Positions 51,915 to 60,624 are shown, numbered from the stretch's first letter. The stretch is 64,000 nucleotides of DNA from Streptomyces coeruleorubidus (GCF_028885415.1 NZ_CP118527.1:2976001-3040000); one strand, 5' to 3'. Numbers and translations are program-made. The notes: a model not told the origin generated them from the sequence alone.

Positions 51915-51968
51915 TCAGACCAGCGTCACGGTGATGTTCCCGCGGGTGGCCTTCGAGTAGGGACACAC
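51915..51968 (-). pseudogene. Relic of an OsmC/Ohr gene (17 codons plus stop)
   Basis: Read on the minus strand, the segment encodes VCPYSKATRGNITVTLV and a TGA. This is the typical C-terminus of organic hydroperoxide resistance proteins, including the resolving-Cys motif CPYS-x-ATRGN-I. Upstream of it no further Ohr sequence is left; two bases on begins the stop codon of the oxidoreductase gene. A deletion appears to have removed the rest of an ohr gene. Confidence 0.75.
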
Positions 51969-51969
51969 G

Positions 51970-52992
51970 TCAGAGCTTGACGATCATCTTCCCGGTGTTG
52001 TCGCCGCGCAGTACACCCAGGAACGCCTCGAGGTTGTTCTCGATGCCCTCGACGACGGTCTCGCGGTACTTCAGCTCACCGGAGGCGACCCAGGGGGCGA
52101 CCTCCTGCACGAACTGCGGCTGAAGGTCGTAGTGGTCGGTCACGACGAACCCCTCCATGCGGCCACGGGTCGCGATCAGCCGGGCGAGGTTCTTGGGCCC
52201 AGGAGCGGGCTCGGTGTTGTTGTACACGGAGATCATCCCGCAGACGGCGATCCGCCCGCCCTCGTTGAGCGCGCCGAGGGCGGCCTCCAGGTGATCGCCA
52301 CCCACATTGTCGAAGTACACGTCGATCCCGTCGGGAGCGGCGGCACGCAGCTGCTCGTTCACGGGCCCGGCCTTGTAGTTGAAGGCGGCGTCGAAGCCGT
52401 ACTCGTCGACGAGCAGTTTCACCTTCTCCTCCGACCCGGCGGACCCGATGACCCGCGAGGCACCCTTCAGTCGGGCTATCTGCCCGACCTGGCCGCCCAC
52501 GGCACCGGCGGCACCGGACACGAACACGGTGTCGCCCTCCTTGAAGGAGGCCACCCGCAGCAGCCCCGCGTAGGCGGTGAGCCCGGTCATGCCCAGCACG
52601 CCGAGGTACGTCGACAGCGGCGCGGCGTCCGGGTCCACCTTGACGGCGTTCTTCGCGGCCACGACGGCGTACTCGCGCCATCCGAGGAAGTGCAGCACGT
52701 GATCACCCACGGCCAGGCCCTCCGCGTTGGAGGCCACGACCTCGCCGACGGCACCGCCCTGCATGACCTTGCCGACCTCGAAGGGGGCGACGTAGGACTT
52801 CGCGTCGCTCATACGGCCGCGCATGTACGGGTCCACGGAGAGGTACTTGTTCCGCACGAGGACCTGCCCCTCACCCGGCTGCGGAACCTCCGCCTCGACG
52901 AAGGCGAAGTCCTCGGGCTTCGGCCAGCCGACGGGGCGGCTGACAAGGTGCCACTCGCGGCTGACGGCGGGGAGGACGGAGGTGTCGGTCAT
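51970..52992 (-). CDS. NADP-dependent oxidoreductase (zinc-free MDR)
   Basis: A 340-residue medium-chain reductase of the leukotriene-B4-dehydrogenase/YfmJ type. REWHLVSRPVGWPKPEDF starts the GroES-like fold; the Rossmann motif is SGAAGAVGGQVGQIARLKG near 155-173; YFDNVGGDHLEAAL near 228 and EGFVVTDHYD near 280 are family marks. No zinc Cys set. It reduces alpha,beta-unsaturated ketones or aldehydes. The start is ATG 52992 (AAAGG upstream). It is divergent from a MarR gene, with two palindromes between, so it is probably MarR-controlled and electrophile-inducible. Confidence 0.92.
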   Translation of the reverse strand: MTDTSVLPAVSREWHLVSRPVGWPKPEDFAFVEAEVPQPGEGQVLVRNKYLSVDPYMRGRMSDAKSYVAPFEVGKVMQGGAVGEVVASNAEGLAVGDHVLHFLGWREYAVVAAKNAVKVDPDAAPLSTYLGVLGMTGLTAYAGLLRVASFKEGDTVFVSGAAGAVGGQVGQIARLKGASRVIGSAGSEEKVKLLVDEYGFDAAFNYKAGPVNEQLRAAAPDGIDVYFDNVGGDHLEAALGALNEGGRIAVCGMISVYNNTEPAPGPKNLARLIATRGRMEGFVVTDHYDLQPQFVQEVAPWVASGELKYRETVVEGIENNLEAFLGVLRGDNTGKMIVKL

Positions 52993-53031
52993 GATGCGCC
53001 TTTCCACTGACTCGATTGGCTCGATGCGGAT

Positions 53032-53048
53032 GTTTCAGTACCTGAAAC
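53032..53048. promoter_or_regulatory. MarR operator candidate 1
   Basis: GTTTCAG-TAC-CTGAAAC, perfect 7-bp arms, in the divergent region of the oxidoreductase and MarR genes. Confidence 0.6.
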
Positions 53049-53057
53049 AACCATGCT

Positions 53058-53072
53058 CCTGAAAATTTCAGG
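53058..53072. promoter_or_regulatory. MarR operator candidate 2
   Basis: CCTGAAA-A-TTTCAGG, perfect 7-bp arms sharing the half-site CTGAAA with candidate 1, centred 25 bp away, close to two helical turns. Confidence 0.6.
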
Positions 53073-53101
53073 TTGTCAAATAACCGGGTACCCTCGATTT
53101 C

Positions 53102-53548
53102 ATGGCCTCCACCACATCCACCTCCCAGCACAGCCACCGCCCCGATCCGCTGACCCTTGAGGTCGTCGAGCTCATAGGGGAGGTCGTGGCGCGGTTCCAT
53201 CAGGACTACGAGGACGCGGCGGCGGAACATGCGCTGACCGGGGCGCAGGCGCGGTTGCTGAGCCTGCTGTGCCTCGAGCCGCTGCCGATGCGGAGGCTTG
53301 CGCAGAGGTTGAAGTGCGAGCCGTCGAATGTCACGGGGATCGTGGACCGGCTGGAGGCGCGGGGGCTGGTGGAGCGGCGGCCGGATCCCGCGGACCGGAG
53401 GGTGAAGGTGGCGGCGGCGACGGGTGAGGGGCGGCGGGTGGCTCGGAGCCTGCGGGAGTCGCTGCGGTTCGCTCGGGAGCCGTTGGCCGGGCTTTCGGAG
53501 GGGGAGAGGGTGGCGCTGCGGGATGCGTTGCGGGGGATGTTGGGGTGA
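53102..53548 (+). CDS. MarR-family regulator
   Basis: A 148-residue winged-helix regulator: ALTGAQARLLSLLCLEPL, RRLAQRLKCEPSNVTGIVDRLEARGLVERR and the wing DPADRRVKVAA match the family. Two Cys (in LLCLE and LKCEP) could make it redox-responsive, but it lacks the N-terminal Cys of OhrR. TACCCT 7 nt before the ATG indicates a leaderless transcript. Likely target: the two palindromes upstream and the divergent oxidoreductase. Confidence 0.9.
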   Translation: MASTTSTSQHSHRPDPLTLEVVELIGEVVARFHQDYEDAAAEHALTGAQARLLSLLCLEPLPMRRLAQRLKCEPSNVTGIVDRLEARGLVERRPDPADRRVKVAAATGEGRRVARSLRESLRFAREPLAGLSEGERVALRDALRGMLG

Positions 53549-53564
53549 GGCTGGGGTGGTGGCG

Positions 53565-55145
53565 TCAGGCCAGCTCGCGCAGCGCCTCGCCGAGCGCCGC
53601 CACTCCTTCGGCGATGGCCCCCGGCGGGGTGGCCGCGTAGCCGAGGACGAGGCCGGGGCGGCCGGGCAGCTGCCGGTGCCACGACAGCGGCTGGCACTTC
53701 ACGCCCCGGGTGAGCGCGGCGGCGGCGAGCTCGGTGTCAGGCACCTCCGGCGCATACGTGACGGTGAGGTGCAGGCCGGCCGCCGCGCCGTGCACGACCG
53801 CGCCCGGCAGGTGCTCGGTGATGGCGTCGATCATCGCGTCGCGGCGCCGCCGGTGACGGCCGCGCAGCAGATGCAGGTGCCGCTCCAGGTCGCCGGACTC
53901 CATCAACCGGGCGAGCACCAGCTGCGGCAGCACGGCGTTGCCCAGGTCGGTGAAGCGTTTCGCGTCGGTCAGTGCGTCGAGGTGGCGGGGCGGCGGGATC
54001 ACCCAGCCGATCCGCAGCGCGGGCGCGAGCAGCTTGGACACGCTGCCCATGTAGCACACCTGGTCGGCCAGCAGTGCCCGCAGCGCAGCCACCGGCGGCC
54101 GGTCGTAGCGATGCTCCGCGTCGTAGTCGTCCTCCATGATCAACCCGCCGTCCTTCGCCCAGAGCATCAGCTCGCGGCGGCGCTCGCCACTCGTCACGAC
54201 GCCGGTGGGGAACTGGTGAGCGGGCGTGAGCAGCACCGCGGGGGCACCGGTGGCGCGCAGTGCGTCGACGCGCACTCCACCGTCGTCGACCGGTACCGGT
54301 GGGGTGGCCAGGGCCCCGTTCTGCAAGTGCTGGCGGGTGCCGAGCGAGCCGGGGTCCTCGACCGCGACGCTGTCGATGCCGTCCGCCCGCAGCACGGGGT
54401 GCAGCAGCGTGAGGGCCTGCGCGGTGCCGGCGACGACCAGCACCTCGTCCGGCTCCACCCGGATGCCGCGGCTGGTCGCCAGCCAGGTCGCGACGGCGCG
54501 GCGCAGTTGTGGGGCTCCGCGGGGATCGCCGTAGCCGAGGTTCTCGGCGGACAGCTGGGCGAGCACGGCCCGTTCGGCGCGCAGCCAGGCCGCGCGGGGG
54601 AACGCGGTGAGGTCGGGCTGGCCGGGGGTGAAGTCGATGCGCGCGCGGGCGGCGCGCAGCGCGTCGAAGACGTCGGCATCGGGTTCACCGGCGAACAGCG
54701 TGGCCGGCACGGCACGGTCGGCGGTGACGGGCGCCTGGTCCCGGCACCGCCTGGTCCCGCCGGGCGCCGACGGCTGGACAGGAGGCGCCGCGACCACCAC
54801 CGTCCCACCGCGCCGACGCCCCTCGACGTGGCCGTCCTCGGCGAGCCGCCGGTACGCCTCGGTGACCACCCCGCGTGACACGCGCAGTTCGGCGGCCAGC
54901 ACCCGGGTCGGCGGCAGCCTGCTGCCCACCGTCAACTGGCCGTCGGCTATCGCCTGCCGCAGCCGCCGGGCCAGCCAGTCCGCCTTGCCGCCGACGGGTG
55001 CGTCACCGGCGTCGAGCTGCAGGAAATCGGAGCCGTAGGCCGGGGATCCGCAGTCCGCCGACGCGGCTGGCGTCATGGGTACGTCGGCCGTCCCGTGCGC
55101 TCCCTGTCTCCCCTCGTTCACCGGGCCGATGGTGTCATACGCCAC
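53565..55145 (-). CDS. MocR-type regulator (GntR plus aminotransferase domain)
   Basis: A 526-residue PLP-dependent regulator. The GntR winged helix spans about 55-122 (LARRLRQAIADGQL, LPPTRVLAAELRVSRGVVTEAYRRL). The fold-type I aminotransferase domain follows from about 165: PGQPDLTAFP, VEDPGSLG, IMEDDYDAEHRYD (PLP Asp) and SVSKLLAPALRIGW (PLP Lys). GTG 55145 has GGAGG 5 nt upstream. It lies 27 nt downstream of the B3/4 gene on the same strand, so it may be cotranscribed with it and the LysE gene. Members sense pyridoxal phosphate or amino acids such as GABA or taurine; the ligand here is unknown. Confidence 0.92.
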   Translation of the reverse strand: MAYDTIGPVNEGRQGAHGTADVPMTPAASADCGSPAYGSDFLQLDAGDAPVGGKADWLARRLRQAIADGQLTVGSRLPPTRVLAAELRVSRGVVTEAYRRLAEDGHVEGRRRGGTVVVAAPPVQPSAPGGTRRCRDQAPVTADRAVPATLFAGEPDADVFDALRAARARIDFTPGQPDLTAFPRAAWLRAERAVLAQLSAENLGYGDPRGAPQLRRAVATWLATSRGIRVEPDEVLVVAGTAQALTLLHPVLRADGIDSVAVEDPGSLGTRQHLQNGALATPPVPVDDGGVRVDALRATGAPAVLLTPAHQFPTGVVTSGERRRELMLWAKDGGLIMEDDYDAEHRYDRPPVAALRALLADQVCYMGSVSKLLAPALRIGWVIPPPRHLDALTDAKRFTDLGNAVLPQLVLARLMESGDLERHLHLLRGRHRRRRDAMIDAITEHLPGAVVHGAAAGLHLTVTYAPEVPDTELAAAALTRGVKCQPLSWHRQLPGRPGLVLGYAATPPGAIAEGVAALGEALRELA

Positions 55146-55172
55146 CGCGGCCTCCGCGTGCTCGCCAAGGGC

Positions 55173-55874
55173 CTAGTCACCAAAGACGAATTCCGGTGAG
55201 GACGGGGTGAGAACGGTCGCCGCGGGGTCGGTCGGCCAGTGCGCGGCCAGTTCCTCGGCCACCGTCTTCAACAGCTCCGGCACGAGCTCGGCTCCGCCGT
55301 CGTGCATGGCCTCCGCCACCACCAGGATCCGGCTCGTGCGCTCACCTACGGCGGAGTGGCCGCTCTGCCGGTTGGTCCAGCGGCGGGCGTGCGCATGTCC
55401 GGCGCCGTCGGCGAAGATCACCTCGCCGGGGCGGGGGTGCTCGGTGCCGCCACCGAAGGTCGTGTACTGCTCGTCGCCGCAGGCGTGGCGCACCTCCAGC
55501 AGCGGGCCGGCGATGCGGTCCGCGTCGAGGACCGCCACCGGCACCGCGTAGGCGACCGACATCGCGTTGCACAGGTCGACCACCGGATGGATGCGCGGCA
55601 GTTCTCCCTCCTTCCTCAGCCGCCGCAGCAGCGACTCCGAGGCGCAGCGGTACTGCGTCGGCTTGAGCCCCATCCGGGAGAACGCCCGCCGCCAGGCCAG
55701 CACTTCGGGGAACTCGCTCTCGCCGTAACCGGCCAGCCGCGCCGTGGCACGGGCCGTGTATTCAGCGACGCGCGCGCCGACATCGGCGGCGGCATCGACG
55801 CCGGTGGCCCACAGCGCACCGGCGGCGAGCCCGGGGTGGTCGGACCAGATCGCGTCCGCGTGTCGGAAGCGCAT
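55173..55874 (-). CDS. B3/4 domain protein
   Basis: A 233-residue protein with the B3/4 domain known from the beta subunit of phenylalanyl-tRNA synthetase but free-standing: FSRMGLKPTQYRCASESLLRR near 65-85, IHPVVDLCNAMSVAYAVPV near 94-112 and FADGAGHAHARRWTNRQS near 152. The domain may bind tRNA or an amino acid; free-standing forms have no proven role. Stop codon of the LysE gene is 1 nt before its ATG, so the two are one transcript. Confidence 0.85.
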   Translation of the reverse strand: MRFRHADAIWSDHPGLAAGALWATGVDAAADVGARVAEYTARATARLAGYGESEFPEVLAWRRAFSRMGLKPTQYRCASESLLRRLRKEGELPRIHPVVDLCNAMSVAYAVPVAVLDADRIAGPLLEVRHACGDEQYTTFGGGTEHPRPGEVIFADGAGHAHARRWTNRQSGHSAVGERTSRILVVAEAMHDGGAELVPELLKTVAEELAAHWPTDPAATVLTPSSPEFVFGD

Positions 55875-55875
55875 C

Positions 55876-56493
55876 TCATCCCACCGCCAGCCACGCGCTC
55901 AGGCCCACGAAGCAGGCGGCGAACCCCCGGCGGATGCCGGTCATCACCCTCGGCCTGGCCAGCACGCGATGTCGTACGGCGGCGGCGCACATCCCGTACG
56001 CGGCGAAGACGACGAAGGTCAGCGCCATGAAGACGGCACTGAGCCGGAGCATCGCTCCAAGGGAGCCGGGCTCGTCGGCGGGCACGAACTGCGGCAGGAA
56101 CGCGACGAAGAAGATCGTGAGCTTCGGGTTGAGAAGGTTGATCAGAACCCCGGAAACGATCACACGGGCCGCCGGCCGCGGCTCGGCCTCACCCTCGACG
56201 GACAGCGCCTCCTTGTCGCGAAGCGTCGCCCACGCCATGTACAGGAGGTAGGCGACACCCAGGTACTTCACCACCTCGTAGGCGACGACGCTGGTGTGCA
56301 GCAGCGCGGCGAGCCCGGTGATCGTCGCCACCAGATGCGGCACGATGCCGAGGGTGCAGCCGAGGGCGGCGACCACGCTCGCCCGCCGGCCGTGGGACAA
56401 CCCGGCAGCCAGGGTGTACACCACACCGGTGCCGGGGGTGACCACCACGACCAAGGTGGTCAGCAGGAACGCGATGCTCAAGGAGGCCTCCAC
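55876..56493 (-). CDS. LysE-family exporter
   Basis: A 205-residue transporter with six hydrophobic helices. TPGTGVVYTLAAGLSHGRRA near 19-38 is the LysE/RhtB family's first loop, and INLLNPKLTIFFVAFLPQFV near 118-137 is the second signature. It exports amino acids or their analogues. The GTG start at 56493 gives the family's usual length; a longer frame adds a non-conserved segment. Coupled with a B3/4-domain gene and a MocR-type regulator, it suggests amino-acid-responsive export. Confidence 0.88.
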   Translation of the reverse strand: MEASLSIAFLLTTLVVVVTPGTGVVYTLAAGLSHGRRASVVAALGCTLGIVPHLVATITGLAALLHTSVVAYEVVKYLGVAYLLYMAWATLRDKEALSVEGEAEPRPAARVIVSGVLINLLNPKLTIFFVAFLPQFVPADEPGSLGAMLRLSAVFMALTFVVFAAYGMCAAAVRHRVLARPRVMTGIRRGFAACFVGLSAWLAVG

Positions 56494-56575
56494 AGAGTTC
56501 GAGGTCCTCCCACCCTGCCTCGGCCATGGTCCGGCGGACAGAGCCAAAGATTGCCGAGTCGACGGGGCCATAAAC

Positions 56576-57256
56576 TCAGCGCAGCCGGCGCACGCGCAGC
56601 ACCAGGTCGTCGGTGTGGTGTGCGCCGGCGCCGCCGTCGGGTGCCACGCGTGGCCGTTGTTCGTTCACCTCCACCTTCCAGTCGTCGTCGAGTGCGTCGA
56701 TGACCATCGAGGGCCAGACGTAGTCAGCCGGATCAAAGCCGCTGTCGTGCGCCTGCTGGGTGTCCATCCCCGCGTGGTGTACGACCAGCAGCACGCCGCC
56801 GGGCGCGACGGCAGCGAGCAGTGCTCGTTGCGCCGCGGCGTCGGGGGTGCGCAGCAAGGCGGGGTACTGGGCGGAAACCAGGTCGAAGGAGGCCGGCGGG
56901 AGCGCCGCCTCGGTGAGTTCGGCGTGTACCCAGTGAACGGCGAGGCCGGCGTCCCGCGCGTGCCCGGCCGCCCGCTCCAGCGCGATGCCCGAGACCTCGA
57001 GCGCGGTCACGTCCCAGCCGCGGCGCGCGAGCCAGACGGCGTCCGCGCCCTCGCCGCAGCCGACGTCGAGTACCCGCCCGGGTGTGAGCCCGGCGACCTC
57101 CGCCACGAGCGCGCCGTTGGGCCGGCCGCTCCACAACTGTTGCCGGTCGGCGTACCGATCGTCCCACTCCGCCTGCACTGCGGGGTCTCCGACGTATCCG
57201 TCGGAGACCGAGGGGATTCCGGACGCGGACGATGCTGCTGCGATGTTGTCGGTCAC
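56576..57256 (-). CDS. Class I SAM methyltransferase
   Basis: A 226-residue methyltransferase. Motif I is RVLDVGCGEGADAVWLARRG at 61-80, followed by the acidic LEVSGIALERA, the post-motif FDLVSAQYPALL and PGGVLLVVHH. It resembles the UbiE/tellurite-resistance TehB-like small methyltransferases. The upstream frame is open and Arg/Pro-rich (antisense to another gene's surroundings), so GTG 57256 (product MTDNIAAAS) is chosen; it has only a weak GGTGGG site. Substrate unknown. Confidence 0.82.
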   Translation of the reverse strand: MTDNIAAASSASGIPSVSDGYVGDPAVQAEWDDRYADRQQLWSGRPNGALVAEVAGLTPGRVLDVGCGEGADAVWLARRGWDVTALEVSGIALERAAGHARDAGLAVHWVHAELTEAALPPASFDLVSAQYPALLRTPDAAAQRALLAAVAPGGVLLVVHHAGMDTQQAHDSGFDPADYVWPSMVIDALDDDWKVEVNEQRPRVAPDGGAGAHHTDDLVLRVRRLR

Positions 57257-57365
57257 GGGCCCACCGTCACCCACCGGCTCACCGGTCTGCCACTGTTGTT
57301 GCCGATCCGGCAAACCTTCGGTGGCGATCGGTCGAGGGTCGATGGCGCGGGCCCTCACCCCGGCG

Positions 57366-58151
57366 CTACGTGCACCACCACAGCAAACGGTTGCAGGTCT
57401 CCGACGGGGACGGTTCCGGTTTGGGGGGTGCGGGCGTCGGGTCCGGGGTTCGCGTCGGGGCCGGGACCGGCCGGGCGGCCGTAGGGGCCGATGTCGGGCG
57501 GGTGGGGGACGTGTCCGCCGAGGTCGGGTCGGAGTCCTTCGGCGTCTCGGCGTCCTTGGCATCCTTGGACTTGTCGGCCTTCGGGGACTTGGAAGCCGAC
57601 GGGGAATCAGACACATCCGGAGAAGGAGTCCTTGACGCCTCGTCACTCGGGAGGCCGCCCGTCTCGCCCGCCTCCGTCGACGCGTCGCCGTCCGCCGATT
57701 CGCCCTCGGCCGCCGCCGGCTTCGGCGTCGACTTGGGCGCGTCCATGCCGAGCTCCGCGAGGCTCAGTCCACCCGCCGCCAGCACGAACCCCGCCGCGAC
57801 GAACAGCGTCCGGCGCCGCCGCCGACGATGCGCCGCGGCCTTCCGGTCCCGCCGGCTCGTCCCGCCACCCGGGCCATCGGCGACCGACCCATGCTCACGT
57901 CCACGCCCACGCCGTCGGGCAGCACGCCCCGACGGCTCACCGTCGTCGTCGCGGTCGTCGTCGGACCGGTCCGACACGTCCGGCCGGTCCGAGCCGTCCG
58001 GCCCGTCGTGATCGCCCTCGCGGCCCTCGGGAACAGCCTCGTACCCGCCGTACTCCGGCTCACGCCAGCGCAGCGCATCGGCTGAGGTGCCGCACCCGGG
58101 GCAGGCGAGCGCGCCGTTGAGGTGCCGTCGGCACGGGTCGCAGTAGTCCAT
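57366..58151 (-). CDS. SCO2400-family zinc-ribbon membrane protein
   Basis: A 261-residue protein. It starts MDYCDPCRRHLNGALACPGC, a zinc ribbon with Cys4, Cys7, Cys17 and Cys20 and the family's hallmark. A long acidic Asp/Arg-rich linker (40-110) with RRRRRR leads to one membrane helix at about 114-130, then an extracellular Ser/Thr/Pro/Lys-rich tail ending in a disulfide-like pair (ETCNRLLWWCT). The topology suggests that the zinc ribbon is cytosolic and the tail outside, possibly wall-spanning. Function unknown. Confidence 0.85.
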   Translation of the reverse strand: MDYCDPCRRHLNGALACPGCGTSADALRWREPEYGGYEAVPEGREGDHDGPDGSDRPDVSDRSDDDRDDDGEPSGRAARRRGRGREHGSVADGPGGGTSRRDRKAAAHRRRRRRTLFVAAGFVLAAGGLSLAELGMDAPKSTPKPAAAEGESADGDASTEAGETGGLPSDEASRTPSPDVSDSPSASKSPKADKSKDAKDAETPKDSDPTSADTSPTRPTSAPTAARPVPAPTRTPDPTPAPPKPEPSPSETCNRLLWWCT

Positions 58152-58230
58152 GACGCGGGAAGATTAAGTTCCGCGCCGGTAACGTTCCTAGATCCAGCTG
58201 TGAAGGTTCTGTAGGGACACGCCGCCCCCG

Positions 58231-58253
58231 CGGTTTCGAAACTGTCGAAACCG
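58231..58253. promoter_or_regulatory. Sugar-locus motif, site 1 (perfect inverted repeat)
   Basis: CGGTTTCGA-N5-TCGAAACCG, 9-bp perfect arms, about 140 nt before the enolase-superfamily gene. The strongest of five CGAAA-type sites in the locus. Confidence 0.6.
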
Positions 58254-58308
58254 TTATGCGCGCGACCCATTGACACTCCCACCGCCACGTCCTTACTGTC
58301 ACGCCAGC

Positions 58309-58336
58309 ATTTCGAACGTGTGCCGAAATCTCGAAC
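58309..58336. promoter_or_regulatory. Sugar-locus motif, site 2
   Basis: ATTTCG (58309-58314) and CGAAAT (58324-58329) as inverted arms, and CCGAAATCTCGAAC at 58323-58336, a form repeated at 60709. Confidence 0.5.
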
Positions 58337-58394
58337 ACGGTCGAACTGAATGATTGACAGAACTGAGCCGACGAAGCTGCGAGGGACAACCGCC

Positions 58395-59558
58395 GTGCGC
58401 ATCACCGGAATCAGCACACACGTGGTCGGGACGCCGTGGCGCAACCTGACGTACGTCCAGGTGCACACCGACGAGGGCATCACCGGAGTCGGCGAGACCC
58501 GGATGCTGGGACACACCGACGCCCTTCTCGGTTACCTGAAGGAGGCCGAGGCCAATCACATTCTCGGCTCCGACCCCTTCGCTGTCGAGGACCTCGTCAA
58601 GCGGATGAAGTACGGCGACTACGGCCGCGCGGGCGAGATCGTGATGTCCGGTATCGCCGTGATCGAGATGGCCTGCTGGGACATCAAGGGCAAGGCCCTC
58701 GGCGTCCCCGTCTGGCAGCTGCTGGGCGGCAAGGTCACCGACAAGGTCAAGGCGTACGCCAACGGCTGGTACACCACCGAGCGCACCCCGGAGGCGTACC
58801 ACAAGGCGGCCCAGGGGGTCATGGAGCGCGGCTACCGGGCGCTCAAGATCGACCCCTTCGGCACCGGCCACTTCGAGCTGGACCACAAGGACACCCTGTA
58901 CGCCGTCTCCCTGATCGAGGCGGTCCGGGACGCCATCGGCCCCGAGGCCGAGCTGATGTTGGAGATGCACGGCCGCTTCTCCCCCGCCACGGCCGTCCGC
59001 CTGGCCAAGGAGCTCGCGCCGTTCAAGCCGGCGTGGCTGGAGGAGCCGGTCCCGCCGGAGAACCTCAAGGCCCTGGAGAAGGTCGCCGCCAAGGTCGACA
59101 TGCCGGTCGCCACCGGCGAGCGCATCCACGACCGGATCGAGTTCCGCGAGCTGTTCGAGAGCCAGGCCGTGGACATCATCCAGCCGGACGTCGGCCATAT
59201 CGGTGGAATCTGGGAGACCCGGAAGCTCGCCGCGACGGCCGAGACCCACTACATGCTGGTGGCTCCCCACAACGTGGGTGGCTCGGTCCTGACCGCCGCG
59301 TCCCTCCAGGTCGGGTTCACCTCCCCGAACTTCAAGATCCTTGAGCACTTCAACGACTTCGCGGACGCGGAGATCAAGAAGGTGGTCAAGGGCGCCCCGC
59401 AGGTGAACCCGGAGGACGGCTGCTTCCGCCTCTCCGACGCCCCGGGGCTCGGCGTGGAACTGGACGTCGACGCCGCCGCCGAGTTCCCCCAGCAGCAGGC
59501 CCGCTTCGACCTGTGGGCGGAGGGCTGGGTGCAGCGCAAGCCCAAGGGCTCCCAGTGA
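58395..59558 (+). CDS. Enolase-superfamily (mandelate racemase-like) dehydratase
   Basis: A 387-residue metal-dependent enzyme acting on sugar acids. N-terminal capping domain: VVGTPWRNLTYVQVHTDEGI. Barrel: ALKIDPFGTG near 150 (the K-x-K position reads K-I-D), LMLEMHGRF near 195 (acidic ligand and His), WLEEPVPPEN near 217, ATGERIHDR near 240 and PHNVGGSV near 292. It resembles galactonate-dehydratase-like members, but the exact sugar acid is unclear. GTG 58395 has GAGGGAC upstream; the frame is open earlier but does not match the family. First gene of the locus; regulated by sites 1 and 2. Confidence 0.88.
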   Translation: MRITGISTHVVGTPWRNLTYVQVHTDEGITGVGETRMLGHTDALLGYLKEAEANHILGSDPFAVEDLVKRMKYGDYGRAGEIVMSGIAVIEMACWDIKGKALGVPVWQLLGGKVTDKVKAYANGWYTTERTPEAYHKAAQGVMERGYRALKIDPFGTGHFELDHKDTLYAVSLIEAVRDAIGPEAELMLEMHGRFSPATAVRLAKELAPFKPAWLEEPVPPENLKALEKVAAKVDMPVATGERIHDRIEFRELFESQAVDIIQPDVGHIGGIWETRKLAATAETHYMLVAPHNVGGSVLTAASLQVGFTSPNFKILEHFNDFADAEIKKVVKGAPQVNPEDGCFRLSDAPGLGVELDVDAAAEFPQQQARFDLWAEGWVQRKPKGSQ

Positions 59559-59590
59559 CCGTCCGGCCCCCGGAAACCCGGACCCGGCAA

Positions 59591-59606
59591 CCGAAAGCTT
59601 CGAAAC
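59591..59606. promoter_or_regulatory. Sugar-locus motif, site 3
   Basis: CCGAAAGCTTCGAAAC, just before the dehydrogenase gene. Confidence 0.4.
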
Positions 59607-59619
59607 TCCCAGGAGCGAC

Positions 59620-60624
59620 GTGAGCACCGCCGTAGTGATCGACACCCCGGGCGAGCACCGTCTCGTCCCGCACGAGCCCCGGCAGCCCGAGGCCGGCGAG
59701 GCGCTCGTCCGTGTCCACGCCTCCGGCATCTGCGGCAGCGACCGCGAGGTCTACCAGGGCAACCGCCCCGAGGGCTACGTGCGCTACCCGCTCACCCCGG
59801 GCCACGAGTGGTCGGGGACGGTCGAGGCGGTGGGTGCCGGTGTCCCCGGGTCCCTCGTGGGCCGCAAGGTCGTCGGTGAGGGCTTCCGCAACTGCCAGGT
59901 CTGCGACCGCTGCCACGCGGGCGACACGACCCTGTGCACGGCCGGCTACGAGGAGACCGGGTTCACCCAGCCGGGTGCGATGGCGACCACGCTGACGCTC
60001 CCCGCCCGTCTCCTGCACGCCCTCCCGGACGACTGCGACCTCACGGCCGCGGCCCTCCTGGAACCCGCCGCGTGCATCGCGGCGGCCGCGCTGAAGGGGA
60101 ACGCGCAGCCCGGCGAGCGCGTCGCCGTGGTGGGCACCGGCACGCTGGGCATGTTCGCCGTGCAGTTCCTGAAGGCGAACTCGCCGGCGGAGCTGCTGGT
60201 CGTCGGCACCCGCCGGGACCGTGAGGCACTGTCGCGGCAGTACGGCGCGACGGACTTCCGGACGAAGGACCAGGAGCTCCCGGACGACTTCGACGTGGTG
60301 ATCGAGACGGCCGGGTCCGCGGACGCCGCCCGGATCTCCGCCGCCCTGCTCCGGCGCGGCGGCCGGCTGGTCCTGACCGGCATCCCGGCGCCGGGCGCCG
60401 ACGGCCTCGACCCGACCGATCTCGTCGTACGGCAGCTGGAGGTGCACACCGTCTTCGGTGCTCCGCCGGACGCCTGGGCGCACACGGTGCGGGTGTTCGC
60501 CGCCGGTCTGCTCGACCCGCTGCCGCTGGTGACGCACGAGCTGCCGCTCGCCGAGTTCTCGCAGGCCATCGAGCTGGTGGGAGCCGGCGATCCGAAGGTG
60601 GGCAAGGTGTTGCTCCGCCCCTAG
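59620..60624 (+). CDS. Zinc-dependent alcohol (polyol/sugar) dehydrogenase
   Basis: A 334-residue MDR dehydrogenase. Catalytic zinc: ASGICGSDREVYQG (Cys) near 34 and PGHEWSG (His, Glu) near 60. The structural zinc lobe is NCQVCDRCHAGDTTLC near 91-106. Rossmann VGTGTLGMFAVQF near 171. It belongs with sorbitol/galactitol- and rhamnonate-type dehydrogenases. GTG start with AGGAGCG upstream, 61 nt after the enolase gene. A 16-bp terminator follows the stop, so the unit ends here. Confidence 0.92.
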   Translation: MSTAVVIDTPGEHRLVPHEPRQPEAGEALVRVHASGICGSDREVYQGNRPEGYVRYPLTPGHEWSGTVEAVGAGVPGSLVGRKVVGEGFRNCQVCDRCHAGDTTLCTAGYEETGFTQPGAMATTLTLPARLLHALPDDCDLTAAALLEPAACIAAAALKGNAQPGERVAVVGTGTLGMFAVQFLKANSPAELLVVGTRRDREALSRQYGATDFRTKDQELPDDFDVVIETAGSADAARISAALLRRGGRLVLTGIPAPGADGLDPTDLVVRQLEVHTVFGAPPDAWAHTVRVFAAGLLDPLPLVTHELPLAEFSQAIELVGAGDPKVGKVLLRP

